NCBI RefSeq assembly: GCF_004028155.1
Contig: NZ_SBII01000007.1
Coordinates: forward strand, 62,001-126,000
DNA from: Flavobacterium cerinum
GTDB taxonomy: Bacteria > Bacteroidota > Bacteroidia > Flavobacteriales > Flavobacteriaceae
Direction: 5' to 3'
DNA length: 64,000 nt
Shown here: in pieces, positions 1 through 7,734 of the stretch
How positions within the stretch are numbered: the stretch's first letter is position 1
How the letters are laid out: every line of letters starts with the position of its first letter
The notes under the pieces: generated by a model
What the model saw: the letters and a program-made list of their open reading frames with translations, nothing else
Database searches by the model: none
What the model was told of the DNA's origin: nothing
Program-made: the position numbers and the translations under genes

Positions 1-25
1 CGACTATCTCACAAAAATTACCATT

Positions 26-1003
26 ATGTATCCAATACACAGAAACAGACGACTACGCACTAACGATTCTATTCGCTCACTGGTTCGTGAAACAACAATA
101 AGCCCTAACGATTTTATGTTCCCAATGTTCATTGCAGAAGGAACGAATGTTGAAATCCCAATTCCGTCTATGCCGGGTATCTTCCGCCGATCTGTAGACC
201 TTACCGTTAAAGAAGTAAAAGAACTTTGGAGCCTTGGTATTAAGGCAGTAAACATTTATGTAAAAGTAGACGACAAGCTAAAAGACAATACCGGTAAAGA
301 AGCTTGGAACCCTAACGGATTGATGCAGCAGGCAATTAAAGCCATTAAAGATGCTGTCCCGGGAATGATCGTAATGCCCGATGTTGCTCTTGATCCTTAT
401 TCTGTTTATGGTCATGATGGTATTGTAGAAAATGGTGAGATCATTAACGATGCTACTGTAGATGCACTTACTCTTATGAGTGTTAGCCATGCTGCTGCCG
501 GTGCCGATTTTGTAGCGCCAAGCGATATGATGGATGGACGTGTGCTTGCTATCCGTAAAGCGCTTGAAGAAAGTGGTTACCACAATGTGGGCATTATGAG
601 TTACAGCGCCAAGTATGCTTCTTCTTTTTACGGACCTTTCCGAGATGCGCTAGACAGTGCTCCCGGCTTTGGTGACAAGAAGACCTACCAAATGGATTAT
701 GCCAATAGAATTGAAGCTATAAAAGAAGCTCTGGATGATGTTGCAGAAGGTGCAGATATTGTAATGGTAAAACCGGGAATTGCTTACCTGGATATTGTTC
801 GTGAAGTAAAAAATGCGGTAAACGTACCGGTATCAGTATATCAGGTATCAGGTGAATATGCAATGGTAAAAGCGGCTGCAGAAAGAGGATGGCTGGATCA
901 CGACAAGATCATGATAGAGCAATTGCATTGCATAAAAAGAGCAGGAGCCGATCTAATATCGACTTACTTTGCTAAAGAAGCGGCTATAATACTTAATAAA
1001 TAA
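26..1003 (+). CDS. hemB: Delta-aminolevulinic acid dehydratase (porphobilinogen synthase)
   Basis: Condenses two 5-aminolevulinate molecules to porphobilinogen in cytosolic haem synthesis. The 325-residue length is normal for the family. Both Schiff-base lysines are visible: K196 in MSYSAKYASSFYGPFRDA and K249 in IVMVKPG. The stretch DVALDPYSVYGHDG (about 119-132) lacks the three cysteines that bind catalytic zinc in the zinc-type enzymes, so this should be the Mg-dependent type; that last step is inference from family knowledge. The ATG lies only 25 bases from the window edge, so its promoter is not seen. A c-type cytochrome gene follows on the same strand, separated by a hairpin-like repeat. 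Confidence 0.97.
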   Translation: MYPIHRNRRLRTNDSIRSLVRETTISPNDFMFPMFIAEGTNVEIPIPSMPGIFRRSVDLTVKEVKELWSLGIKAVNIYVKVDDKLKDNTGKEAWNPNGLMQQAIKAIKDAVPGMIVMPDVALDPYSVYGHDGIVENGEIINDATVDALTLMSVSHAAAGADFVAPSDMMDGRVLAIRKALEESGYHNVGIMSYSAKYASSFYGPFRDALDSAPGFGDKKTYQMDYANRIEAIKEALDDVAEGADIVMVKPGIAYLDIVREVKNAVNVPVSVYQVSGEYAMVKAAAERGWLDHDKIMIEQLHCIKRAGADLISTYFAKEAAIILNK

Positions 1004-1027
1004 TTTTGCATTTGCTTATCCCTATTA

Positions 1028-1055
1028 TCATGCTTCGACAAGCTCAGCATGACAA
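1028..1055. repeat. Partial palindromic repeat (CTTCGACAAGCTCAG family)
   Basis: The gap after hemB holds CTTCGACAAGCTCAG (1033-1047), the same 15-mer found in the large palindrome at 1510-1570. Here it is flanked by its own short arms, TCATGC (1028-1033) and GCATGA (1047-1052), so it could fold as a weak hairpin. No T-run follows, so it does not look like an ordinary terminator. Confidence 0.6.
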
Positions 1056-1081
1056 TGGGGCTAAGTATTACTTAGGATACA

Positions 1082-1492
1082 ATGAAAAAACTACTTTTAC
1101 TACTTACCGCTATTGCCCTTTTTTCCTGTAAGGGAGAGGAGAAAAAAGAATCACTTTACCCAACATCAGGAAATGAAGCAGCTGCCGAAGGCGACATGGC
1201 CAACCTTACTCCTTCTGAAAAAATAGGACAGGAAATTTTTGATGGTAAAGGCAATTGTTTTTCATGCCACAAACCCGACCAGAAAATAATTGGCCCGAGT
1301 GTCATCGAAATTGCAAAAATATACAAAGAGAAAAATGCCGATATGGTAAAGTTTCTTAAGGAGGAAGCTGATCCAATTGTAGATCCGAAAAACTATTCGG
1401 TAATGAAAACCAATTTCTACCTTACCAAGAACTTCTCTGATGAAGAGCTAAAAGGTCTTGAAGATTATTTTTACAGCCACTTGAAAAAGTAA
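1082..1492 (+). CDS. Monohaem c-type cytochrome lipoprotein
   Basis: A 136-residue exported haem protein. The N-terminus is a lipoprotein signal with lipobox ending at C16 (ALFSC), so it should be membrane-anchored in the periplasm. The haem attachment motif is C59-F-S-C62-H63, and M108 (SVMKTN) is a plausible distal ligand. The size and GPS motif after the haem site fit a small class I cytochrome c that carries single electrons. It sits behind hemB, which makes the haem precursor; the two may be transcribed together, though the repeat between them could separate them. The redox partner is not evident from the window. Confidence 0.88.
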   Translation: MKKLLLLLTAIALFSCKGEEKKESLYPTSGNEAAAEGDMANLTPSEKIGQEIFDGKGNCFSCHKPDQKIIGPSVIEIAKIYKEKNADMVKFLKEEADPIVDPKNYSVMKTNFYLTKNFSDEELKGLEDYFYSHLKK

Positions 1493-1509
1493 TTTTAGTG
1501 GGTCAAAAC

Positions 1510-1570
1510 TTGTCAGTCTGAGCTTGTCGAAGTGTAATTATTATCGTCTTCGACAAGCTCAGACTGACAA
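1510..1570. repeat. Perfect 23-bp inverted repeat between convergent genes
   Basis: The arms at 1510-1532 and 1548-1570 are exact reverse complements over 23 bases, separated by a 15-base loop. Each arm contains CTTCGACAAGCTCAG or its complement, also present downstream of hemB. It lies between the 3' ends of the cytochrome and response-regulator genes. No T-run adjoins either arm, so it is more like a dispersed intergenic palindrome (REP/BIME-like) than a classical terminator, although it could still block read-through. Confidence 0.85.
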
Positions 1571-1584
1571 TAAAAACCACTTTT

Positions 1585-2271
1585 TCATTCTTTAATTACC
1601 AGTTTGAATCCAATTCGCGGGATGTTCTCTATCCGGATATTTTCATCTTCTTTAAAGATCTTTCGCAGTCGGGAAATAAAAACATCCATACTGCGACCCA
1701 TAAAATAATCATCGGTGCCCCATAGTGCGGTTAATATGGTTTCGCGTTTTAGTATATTGTTTTTATTGTCTAAAAACAGTTTTAGTAATGCCGATTCTCT
1801 TTCGGTAAGTGTAATAGTCTCCCCATTTTTCATAAGAGCATAATTTGCCGGATCAAACACAAAAGTGCCTACATCGCATGTTGTCTTTTTAACCGCTGGC
1901 TGCTTCTGACTTCGCTGCAGGAATACTTCTATCTTTAAGATAAGTTCTTCCATACTATAGGGTTTTACCAAATAATCATCAGCACCAAGCTTAAGTCCTT
2001 TTATACGATCTTCTTTTAGTGTTTTTGCAGATAGGAAGATAATTGGCACGGCAACATTGCGTTCGCGTATGGCGGTAGCCAATTCAAATCCGTCCATTAA
2101 TGGTAGCATAACGTCGAGTATACAAAGATCGAACTCTTCTGTCTTAAAAGCCTCAAACGCTTCGGCACCATTAGCAAAATGCATTACATCATAGTATTGC
2201 TCCAGGTTATCGGCGGTTAAAAAAGCCAAGGTAGTATCGTCTTCTACATAGAGTATTTTTTTTCGGCTCAT
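1585..2271 (-). CDS. OmpR/PhoB-family response regulator
   Basis: A 228-residue two-component regulator. The receiver domain (about 4-118) has acidic E10/D11/D12, phospho-acceptor D53 (CILDVMLP) and conserved K103 (LVKP). The C-terminal winged-helix DNA-binding domain covers about 130-227. The gene start overlaps the end of the histidine kinase gene by 4 bases, so the two are translationally coupled and should be cognate. Phased TTAACA repeats at 3693-3730, between the kinase gene and the DUF1573 gene, are a candidate binding site. The stimulus is unknown. Confidence 0.95.
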   Translation of the reverse strand: MSRKKILYVEDDTTLAFLTADNLEQYYDVMHFANGAEAFEAFKTEEFDLCILDVMLPLMDGFELATAIRERNVAVPIIFLSAKTLKEDRIKGLKLGADDYLVKPYSMEELILKIEVFLQRSQKQPAVKKTTCDVGTFVFDPANYALMKNGETITLTERESALLKLFLDNKNNILKRETILTALWGTDDYFMGRSMDVFISRLRKIFKEDENIRIENIPRIGFKLVIKE

Positions 2272-3596
2272 ACAAGGTTGCTTTTAGGAATGTGAAGGGT
2301 AATCATTATGCCTTTATCGGCATTATTTTCTATGCTTATCTTCCACCCGTGAAGTTCGCATATCTTTTTCACATAAAAAAGTCCTATACCAAATCCTTCA
2401 ATTTCGTTTGTGTTTTGCCTTGGCACACGGTAAAAACGATCGAATACATATTCTAAATGTTCACTTGGAATACCGGGACCAGTATCTTTAAACTGAAGTG
2501 CTAAACCTTTACCTTCTTCCTTAATGTTAATTAATACCTTAGGAGTATCTGTACCGTATTTAACGGCATTCTCTACAATATTATAAGCAATGTTGTACAC
2601 ATGGAATTCATCGGCCTTAATACTGTAATTCTCTTTACCGGTTTGTAATGTTACAACAGCATTTTCGAACTTGAGTGATATATTTTCTCTTACCAGTTCC
2701 AGCGTTTCTACTACATTAAAAGGCTTCTTTTCGAGAGCAATTACACTCGACTCTGTTTTGGCAACCGATAATATTCTCTCTATATGCTGGTTGAGTTTAT
2801 TACTCTGCTCAATTATAATCTTAAGGTATTTACTAAGCTTAGGGTTACCTTCTATAGCTTCCTGTTTCACTGCATAGTTAGAAGCGATAAGTATAGACGA
2901 TAGTGGTGTCTTGAACTCATGCGTCATATTATTGATGAAGTCTTTTTGAAGCTCTGTATATTTTTTTTGTTTAAGTAAGAGTAAAACCGAATATACATAA
3001 ATAACGAGCACTAGTAAAAGCACCCCCGTGTAGATCCAGTATTGCTGCAGTGAAGTAATATAACTGTGACGCAATTGCGGGAAACGAACGGCAAAGTAAT
3101 ACACCAATCCTTCTCGTTTAGAAAAGCATTTTTCACATTTTAGCTTATCGGCTTTTGCCTCACGTCCCTGTGCTGTAACATATTCCCCATAAACCATCTC
3201 GTCTGACTTGCAATTGTAAATGGCATATTCATAATCCATATCGAGCTTTACCTTTTGAAATTCACTATGAAGATAGTATTCCAAAATTTCAGCCTCAAAA
3301 ACATCATCAACATTGACTACATAATAATCTTCAGATACTTTTTTGATCGGGCTGGCGTTGGGCAGTTCATTATTATTATCCCTGTAAATTTTATTTACAA
3401 CATCCTGCAGCGCAAAATGAATTTTCTCACCCAGCTCTTTCTTCTCAAACATATAGGCCTCGTTGAGCATGACCAATTGCATGGTAAGCACACCAACAAT
3501 AGCCAGGAGTCCTATAAGCACAATTATATTTAATCTGTTGAATTTCAAATTAGGAAGGTTATTCATGAACCGATTAAGCTCTTTCTTTACAGGCAT
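2268..3596 (-). CDS. Membrane sensor histidine kinase with a cysteine-bearing periplasmic domain
   Basis: A 442-residue kinase with two membrane segments (about 21-44 and 187-208) bracketing a periplasmic sensor of about 140 residues. The HisKA box carries H226 in THEFKTP; the ATPase domain shows the N box (NIVENAVKY), G1 (DTGPGIP), F (FDRFYRV) and G2 (GFGIGL). The sensor domain is not a family I recognise; it contains C129 and a C154-x-x-C157 pair, which could form a disulfide or bind metal. It is the first gene of a two-gene operon with the response regulator; a -7-like element lies just upstream at 3617-3624. Confidence 0.94.
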   Translation of the reverse strand: MPVKKELNRFMNNLPNLKFNRLNIIVLIGLLAIVGVLTMQLVMLNEAYMFEKKELGEKIHFALQDVVNKIYRDNNNELPNASPIKKVSEDYYVVNVDDVFEAEILEYYLHSEFQKVKLDMDYEYAIYNCKSDEMVYGEYVTAQGREAKADKLKCEKCFSKREGLVYYFAVRFPQLRHSYITSLQQYWIYTGVLLLVLVIYVYSVLLLLKQKKYTELQKDFINNMTHEFKTPLSSILIASNYAVKQEAIEGNPKLSKYLKIIIEQSNKLNQHIERILSVAKTESSVIALEKKPFNVVETLELVRENISLKFENAVVTLQTGKENYSIKADEFHVYNIAYNIVENAVKYGTDTPKVLINIKEEGKGLALQFKDTGPGIPSEHLEYVFDRFYRVPRQNTNEIEGFGIGLFYVKKICELHGWKISIENNADKGIMITLHIPKSNLV

Positions 3597-3616
3597 TTAC
3601 TATTGTTTATTTTATT

Positions 3617-3624
3617 CAAAAATA
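3617..3624 (-). promoter_or_regulatory. -7 promoter element for the kinase/regulator operon
   Basis: The minus strand reads TATTTTTG, an exact match to the Bacteroidota -7 consensus TAnnTTTG, about 20 bases before the kinase ATG. No TTG -33 box is seen at 17-23 bases, so the assignment is tentative. Confidence 0.45.
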
Positions 3625-3692
3625 GACAATAAAGAATATCAGATTATAAAATTAATGATGCCACACCACAAAAGACACTAATACACAGTACG

Positions 3693-3730
3693 TTAACATG
3701 TCATTAACAATACTTTAAAAACGATTAACA
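3693..3730. promoter_or_regulatory. Phased TTAACA direct repeats, candidate response-regulator box
   Basis: TTAACA occurs at 3693, 3704 and 3725, with a degenerate TTAAAA at 3715, giving spacings of 11, 11 and 10 bases, about one helical turn each. The last copy lies where a -33 box would be expected for the -7 element at 3751. Head-to-tail repeats at this spacing are the usual operators of OmpR/PhoB regulators (established for the family). That the adjacent regulator binds here is inference. Confidence 0.5.
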
Positions 3731-3750
3731 AATAATTGATTTGAAGTAAA

Positions 3751-3758
3751 TATATTTG
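3751..3758 (+). promoter_or_regulatory. -7 promoter element of the DUF1573 gene
   Basis: TATATTTG matches TAnnTTTG exactly, about 50 bases before the ATG at 3808. There is no properly spaced TTG -33 box; the phased TTAACA repeats occupy that place, which suggests an activator-dependent promoter. Confidence 0.55.
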
Positions 3759-3807
3759 TGATAGTAAACTAAAAAAAAGTAATAACCAATATTAATAATT
3801 TACCATT

Positions 3808-4323
3808 ATGAAAACTTTAAAATTATCTGCTCTTGCTCTTGTAGGTGCTTTCTTTTTTATCTCTCAGGGAGCTTCTGCTCAACAAACTGCTAAAAAAGTA
3901 GTAGCTAAAGACGCTAAGGCTGTTTCACAAAAAATCGAACCTAAAGCTGCTGCTACAGTTGATGCTGCTAAAAACATGGCTCCATCTGGAATTACATGGA
4001 AAGATGATACTCACAACTTTAACGATATCGAAAAAGGAAAACCTGTATCTCACGATTTCACTTTTAAGAACACCACAAAACAAACTGTACTTCTTACAGA
4101 TGTAAAAGCTTCTTGCGGATGTACAGCTACAAACTATACTAAAACACCTATTAAACCAGGAGAATCTGGAAGTGTAACAGCTACTTTTAATGCTGCAAGC
4201 CCAGGTAGTTTTTCTAAAAACATTACTGTAACAACTAACGACAGCGACGTGAAAAAAATACTTACTATTAAAGGTAAAGTATTAACTCCGGCTTCTGAAG
4301 CTACTCCTGCTACACAACAATAA
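3808..4323 (+). CDS. Secreted DUF1573 domain protein
   Basis: A 171-residue protein with a cleavable signal peptide (cleavage likely near residue 24, ASA-QQ), a lysine/alanine-rich spacer (about 28-60), and one immunoglobulin-like DUF1573 domain (about 62-160) with the family's SCGCT motif (KASCGCTATNY) and the turn KPGESG. DUF1573 proteins are common exported proteins of Bacteroidota with no settled biochemical role; ASH/PapD-like folds have been suggested. Codon use is enriched in strongly expressed choices (GCT, CTT), in line with an abundant protein. A strong terminator follows, so it is transcribed alone, possibly under the divergent two-component system. Confidence 0.9.
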   Translation: MKTLKLSALALVGAFFFISQGASAQQTAKKVVAKDAKAVSQKIEPKAAATVDAAKNMAPSGITWKDDTHNFNDIEKGKPVSHDFTFKNTTKQTVLLTDVKASCGCTATNYTKTPIKPGESGSVTATFNAASPGSFSKNITVTTNDSDVKKILTIKGKVLTPASEATPATQQ

Positions 4324-4348
4324 TATCCTTATACAAGGTTAATTATAG

Positions 4349-4380
4349 AGCCATCACATTGTTGATGGCTTTTTTATTTT
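4349..4380 (+). terminator. Intrinsic terminator of the DUF1573 gene
   Basis: AGCCATCA (4349-4356) pairs with TGATGGCT (4363-4370) across a 6-base loop and is followed by a T-rich run. Confidence 0.88.
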
Positions 4381-4452
4381 ACAAAATGTAAAGTTTATTT
4401 GTCATATTGGAAATTTTACTTTACATTCGTTGTAACTTTAAAATCAATCATC

Positions 4453-4944
4453 ATGAAAACGAATTATTTATTTCCGCACAGGCTTAAATCAATTAGCGGA
4501 GTGCTTTTCATTATTAGTTTTATAACACTCGTGGTTTTTTACAGTGTTCCAGAACTTAACGAATTACAATTAAATGCTACGGTTTTTGCCATTATCGCTG
4601 ATGCTGACAATGGTAAAATTTTTAATGGCATTACATTTTTTGGATGTATTGAAAATTCTATAGCAGATGAACTGCTTGTGCTTATTGTTTTAACCAGTGG
4701 TATTATATATGCCTTTTCTAAAGAAAAAAATGAAGACGAGATGGTAGCCTCTATAAGGCTTCAAAGTCTTGCTTGGGCAACCATTATAAATTATGCTCTA
4801 ATACTGCTATCCTATCTGTTTGTATATGGCTTTATTTTTCTAAATGTATTGATGGCTGTGATGTTCTCGCAACTGCTTATCTTTATCCTCCTGTTCCGCT
4901 TTAAAATGTTTCGTTTTTATAATTCCCACCAAGATGAAGAATAA
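4453..4944 (+). CDS. Small four-helix membrane protein paired with an Xre regulator
   Basis: A 163-residue protein from the ATG at 4453. An in-frame upstream start at 4399 is rejected because a promoter-like pair (TTG 4407-4409, TAACTTTA 4433-4440) lies inside that extension. Four hydrophobic segments are predicted (about 14-32, 72-88, 106-124 and 129-150), with a short acidic C-terminal tail. I do not recognise a named family with certainty; the architecture and overlap with an Xre gene resemble DUF2975/YozG-type pairs. Its last 11 bases overlap the start of the regulator gene, so the two are almost certainly co-expressed. A role as membrane partner of the regulator is inference. Confidence 0.8.
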   Translation: MKTNYLFPHRLKSISGVLFIISFITLVVFYSVPELNELQLNATVFAIIADADNGKIFNGITFFGCIENSIADELLVLIVLTSGIIYAFSKEKNEDEMVASIRLQSLAWATIINYALILLSYLFVYGFIFLNVLMAVMFSQLLIFILLFRFKMFRFYNSHQDEE

Positions 4945-5134
4945 TGTAAAAGTACAGCGCGCCATACACAACCTTACCCAACAGGATCTTGCTGGACGTA
5001 TAGGTGTGAGCCGCCAGACCATTAATGCTCTCGAGGCAGGAAAATATGTACCCTCAACCGTATTAGCACTAAAACTGGCAAAACTTTTTGAGAAAGATGT
5101 AACCGAGATCTTTGAACTTGAACCTACCGATTAA
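4934..5134 (+). CDS. Compact Xre-family helix-turn-helix regulator
   Basis: A 66-residue protein that is essentially a single HTH_3 domain: the recognition region reads LAGRIGVSRQTINALEAGKY, followed by PSTVLALKLAKLF. There is no separate effector domain, so any signal must come from a partner, most simply the membrane protein whose gene overlaps it by 11 bases. Short YozG/YgzD-like regulators of this type are widespread next to small membrane proteins. Its targets are unknown; the promoter upstream of the pair is a plausible one. A terminator closes the operon 17 bases after the stop. Confidence 0.9.
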   Translation: MKNNVKVQRAIHNLTQQDLAGRIGVSRQTINALEAGKYVPSTVLALKLAKLFEKDVTEIFELEPTD

Positions 5135-5150
5135 TTAATAACCGATATGA

Positions 5151-5179
5151 TTTCCCTCCCTGTAGAGGGAAATTTTTTT
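5151..5179 (+). terminator. Intrinsic terminator after the membrane protein/Xre pair
   Basis: TTTCCCTC (5151-5158) pairs with GAGGGAAA (5165-5172), followed by seven T residues. Confidence 0.88.
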
Positions 5180-5217
5180 AATAACTATACTTACCTTTAC
5201 TATTCAATTCCATTTCA

Positions 5218-5691
5218 ATGCAAGAGGCTTTTATAAAATCACCCGTAGGCATTACCATTATTAAAGGTGATGAAGAAGGCATATCTGAAATTTCAGTGCT
5301 CAATGAAGATATTCCTATGCCGGATGCAATCCCTGACGAATTGAAGACTGCCGTACAGCAGCTCCAGGAGTATTTTGACGGAAACCGCACTGTGTTTGAT
5401 TTTAAAATGAATCCAAAAGGCACTGACTTCCAAAAGAAAGTATGGAAAGCCCTATTGGAAATTCCGTTTGGCACAACTACATCCTATCAGGCACTATCTA
5501 TAAAGCTAGGCGATGTAAAAGCCATCCGTGCTGTTGCTTCCGCCAATGGCAAAAATCCGTTATGGATCGTTGTTCCATGCCACAGGGTAATAGGATCTGA
5601 CGGATCATTAACAGGATATGCAGGTGGATTGTGGCGCAAAAAATGGCTTCTGGAACACGAAACTCCGCCTATACAGCAAAGTTTGTTTTAA
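5218..5691 (+). CDS. ogt: Methylated-DNA-[protein]-cysteine S-methyltransferase
   Basis: Repairs O6-alkylguanine in DNA by moving the alkyl group irreversibly to its own cysteine. The 157-residue protein has the active-site motif VVPCHRVIG with C121, the FQKKVWKALLEIPFG helix (71-85) and the RAVASANGKNP stretch (104-114) that houses the arginine finger. The N-terminal domain is short, as in Ogt-type enzymes, and no Ada-type transcription-factor domain is attached. A promoter-like TACCTTTA sits at 5192-5199. It is followed on the same strand by the serine hydrolase gene, 77 bases on, which may have its own promoter. Confidence 0.95.
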   Translation: MQEAFIKSPVGITIIKGDEEGISEISVLNEDIPMPDAIPDELKTAVQQLQEYFDGNRTVFDFKMNPKGTDFQKKVWKALLEIPFGTTTSYQALSIKLGDVKAIRAVASANGKNPLWIVVPCHRVIGSDGSLTGYAGGLWRKKWLLEHETPPIQQSLF

Positions 5692-5768
5692 TCTCAAAGA
5701 ATACCTGATGATACTTCTGTAAATAATTTTTACGTAAATTCGTTTTACTAGTGTCTTAACCCGCAATT

Positions 5769-6950
5769 ATGAAAAAATTCCTGCTTTGGCTTATCGGTAT
5801 TCTTGCAGCCGTAGTTTTACTGCTCTACATTTTTAATGTCGATTATTTAATTAAAGCTGTACGTGTGGTATACCTGCATGGTAAAACCACTGCCTACCTA
5901 AGTGATTATACCCACTTTGACAACCGCGTTGTCAAAAAAGGCACCGGGCAGCCATGGGCCTTGCATAAAGAGTACAATAAAATTAAAGCGACCGCAAGGC
6001 TTAATGAGGTGAATAAAGAGCTTAGTACTGTTGCTTACCTTATTATTAAAAATGACAGCATTTGGCACGAAAGCTATTTTGACGGTTATGGAAAAGATTC
6101 TAAATCGAACTCTTTTTCTATGGCGAAAAGCATCGTTTCTGCTGCTATGTTTAAAGCAATTGAAGAAGGAAAAATAAAAAGCCTGGATCAAAAAGTATCT
6201 GATTATTTCCCGGAGTTTGGAAAAGGTAAAGCAGCACAGCTTACTGTAGGCGATCTGTCTTCTATGGCAACAGGACTGGATTGGGATGAAGAATACAGCA
6301 GTGCATTTTCTATAACTACACGCGCTTATTTTGGTGATGAGCTGGAAAAAACCATGCTGAATATAGCCGTAACCAAAGAACCCGGTAAAGAATTTAAATA
6401 TGTGAGCGGTGCTACAGAACTGCTTGCTATGGTTGTTGTAAAAGCAACAGGAGAACATTTATCTGATTATGTTTCTAAGCACTTCTGGCAGCCTATGGGT
6501 GCCGAGAATGATGCCTTATGGCAGCTGGATCATCCGGATGGGATTGAGAAAGCTTTTTGCTGTTTTGCCAGCAATGCACGCGATTTTGCACGTTTTGGTA
6601 AATTATTCAAACACAATGGCGACTGGAACGGTAAAAAATTACTGGACAGCACAGCTGTGCAAAAAATGGTTACTCCCCGCTTTCCTTCATCACCACAGTA
6701 TGGTTATGGCTGGTGGCTTAATAATTACCTTGGCAAAAAAATGTACTACATGCGTGGTCACTTGGGCCAGTTTGTAATTGTAATCCCCGAAGATGCTATT
6801 GTAATTGTAAGACTGGGCGACATTAAAGGACTCCAAACAAAAAAAGACCCGCACAGCAACGACTTTTATGTATATGTAGATGAAGCCTACAAAATGATGG
6901 GGCTGATGAAACCTGAAGATGGAGAAGGTAATAAAAGGGCAATGAAATAA
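5769..6950 (+). CDS. Membrane-anchored serine hydrolase (class C beta-lactamase/esterase family)
   Basis: A 393-residue protein with an uncleaved N-terminal anchor (about 4-24) and a periplasmic beta-lactamase-like domain. The nucleophile motif is S117-M-A-K120, the second motif Y211-V-S213, and the third H331-L-G (in GHLGQ), the pattern of 6-aminohexanoate-dimer hydrolase/EstB-like members rather than true cephalosporinases. The substrate cannot be told from sequence; esters, short peptides or peptidoglycan fragments are possible. The next gene, an exonuclease, begins 5 bases after the stop, so they share a transcript, but a functional link is not obvious. Confidence 0.9.
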   Translation: MKKFLLWLIGILAAVVLLLYIFNVDYLIKAVRVVYLHGKTTAYLSDYTHFDNRVVKKGTGQPWALHKEYNKIKATARLNEVNKELSTVAYLIIKNDSIWHESYFDGYGKDSKSNSFSMAKSIVSAAMFKAIEEGKIKSLDQKVSDYFPEFGKGKAAQLTVGDLSSMATGLDWDEEYSSAFSITTRAYFGDELEKTMLNIAVTKEPGKEFKYVSGATELLAMVVVKATGEHLSDYVSKHFWQPMGAENDALWQLDHPDGIEKAFCCFASNARDFARFGKLFKHNGDWNGKKLLDSTAVQKMVTPRFPSSPQYGYGWWLNNYLGKKMYYMRGHLGQFVIVIPEDAIVIVRLGDIKGLQTKKDPHSNDFYVYVDEAYKMMGLMKPEDGEGNKRAMK

Positions 6951-6955
6951 ATACT

Positions 6956-7669
6956 ATGATTGAAAAGATAAACCTCGAAAATGTACTTTTCCTGGATATT
7001 GAAACCGTTCCCGAGCAGGAAAACTTTACCCTTCTGGACGAAGAAACCAAACTGCTATATGACCTTAAAACACAATACCAGCGCAAAGACGGGCAATCGC
7101 CCGATGAATTCTATGAACGTGCCGGCATTTGGGCTGAGTTTGGTAAGATCATATGCCTATCAGTAGGATATTTTACCTTTAAGGGCGATATCCGCCACTT
7201 TAGGGTAACCTCTTTTCATGGTGATGAAATCAAGATCTTAAAGGATTTCAATAACCTGCTTAACAATCATTTCAATCAACCGCAACATATATTATGCGGA
7301 CACAATGCTAAGGAATTCGACTTTCCATTCATGGCACGCCGCATGATCATTAACAACATTGCCATACCACCCAAACTAAATCTTTTTGGTAAAAAACCAT
7401 GGGAAGTACCTCATATTGATACTATGGAATTATGGAAGTTTGGCGATTTTAAAAGCTATACTTCCTTAAGACTGCTTACTAAGATATTAGGCATCCCTTC
7501 GCCAAAAGGCGATATCGACGGCAGTCAGGTAGGCCATGTATATTATGTAGAGAAAGACATTGACCGTATTGTTACCTACTGTGAAAAAGATGTTATTGCT
7601 GTGGCACAGATACTCCTGCGCATGCGTCGTGAAGATTTGCTTATTGATGAAGAGATCATTCATGTATGA
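6956..7669 (+). CDS. DEDD-family 3'-5' exonuclease (PolB-exonuclease-like)
   Basis: A 237-residue nuclease related to the proofreading domain of B-family polymerases, here without a polymerase. Acidic motifs are in order: ExoI LFLDIETVP (D14, E16), ExoII GHNAKEFDFPFMARRM with its aspartate, and ExoIII-like TYCEKDVIAVAQILLRM near the C-terminus. The family (PF10108 type) is annotated as predicted 3'-5' exonuclease and is common in Bacteroidota. It starts 5 bases after the serine hydrolase stop. The ATG at 6956 is chosen because it gives the canonical family N-terminus just before the first motif. Natural substrate unknown. Confidence 0.88.
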   Translation: MIEKINLENVLFLDIETVPEQENFTLLDEETKLLYDLKTQYQRKDGQSPDEFYERAGIWAEFGKIICLSVGYFTFKGDIRHFRVTSFHGDEIKILKDFNNLLNNHFNQPQHILCGHNAKEFDFPFMARRMIINNIAIPPKLNLFGKKPWEVPHIDTMELWKFGDFKSYTSLRLLTKILGIPSPKGDIDGSQVGHVYYVEKDIDRIVTYCEKDVIAVAQILLRMRREDLLIDEEIIHV

Positions 7670-7734
7670 GGTGGAAAAGTTTGGAAATAGGGAAGTCCGA
7701 TGTTACCCACAATTAAAAATCGTACTTTTACGGC

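Noticed and set aside
1510..1570. Palindrome as an intrinsic terminator
   Set aside because: No T-run on either side, and the shared 15-mer at a second site points to a dispersed repeat.
5898..6458. 186-residue minus-strand frame opposite the serine hydrolase
   Set aside because: Fully inside a gene with intact catalytic motifs; composition is Cys/Phe-rich and unlike a protein.
5769..6950. Serine hydrolase as a resistance beta-lactamase
   Set aside because: The second motif is YVS and the third HLG, and the protein is membrane-anchored; this fits the esterase/amide hydrolase branch.
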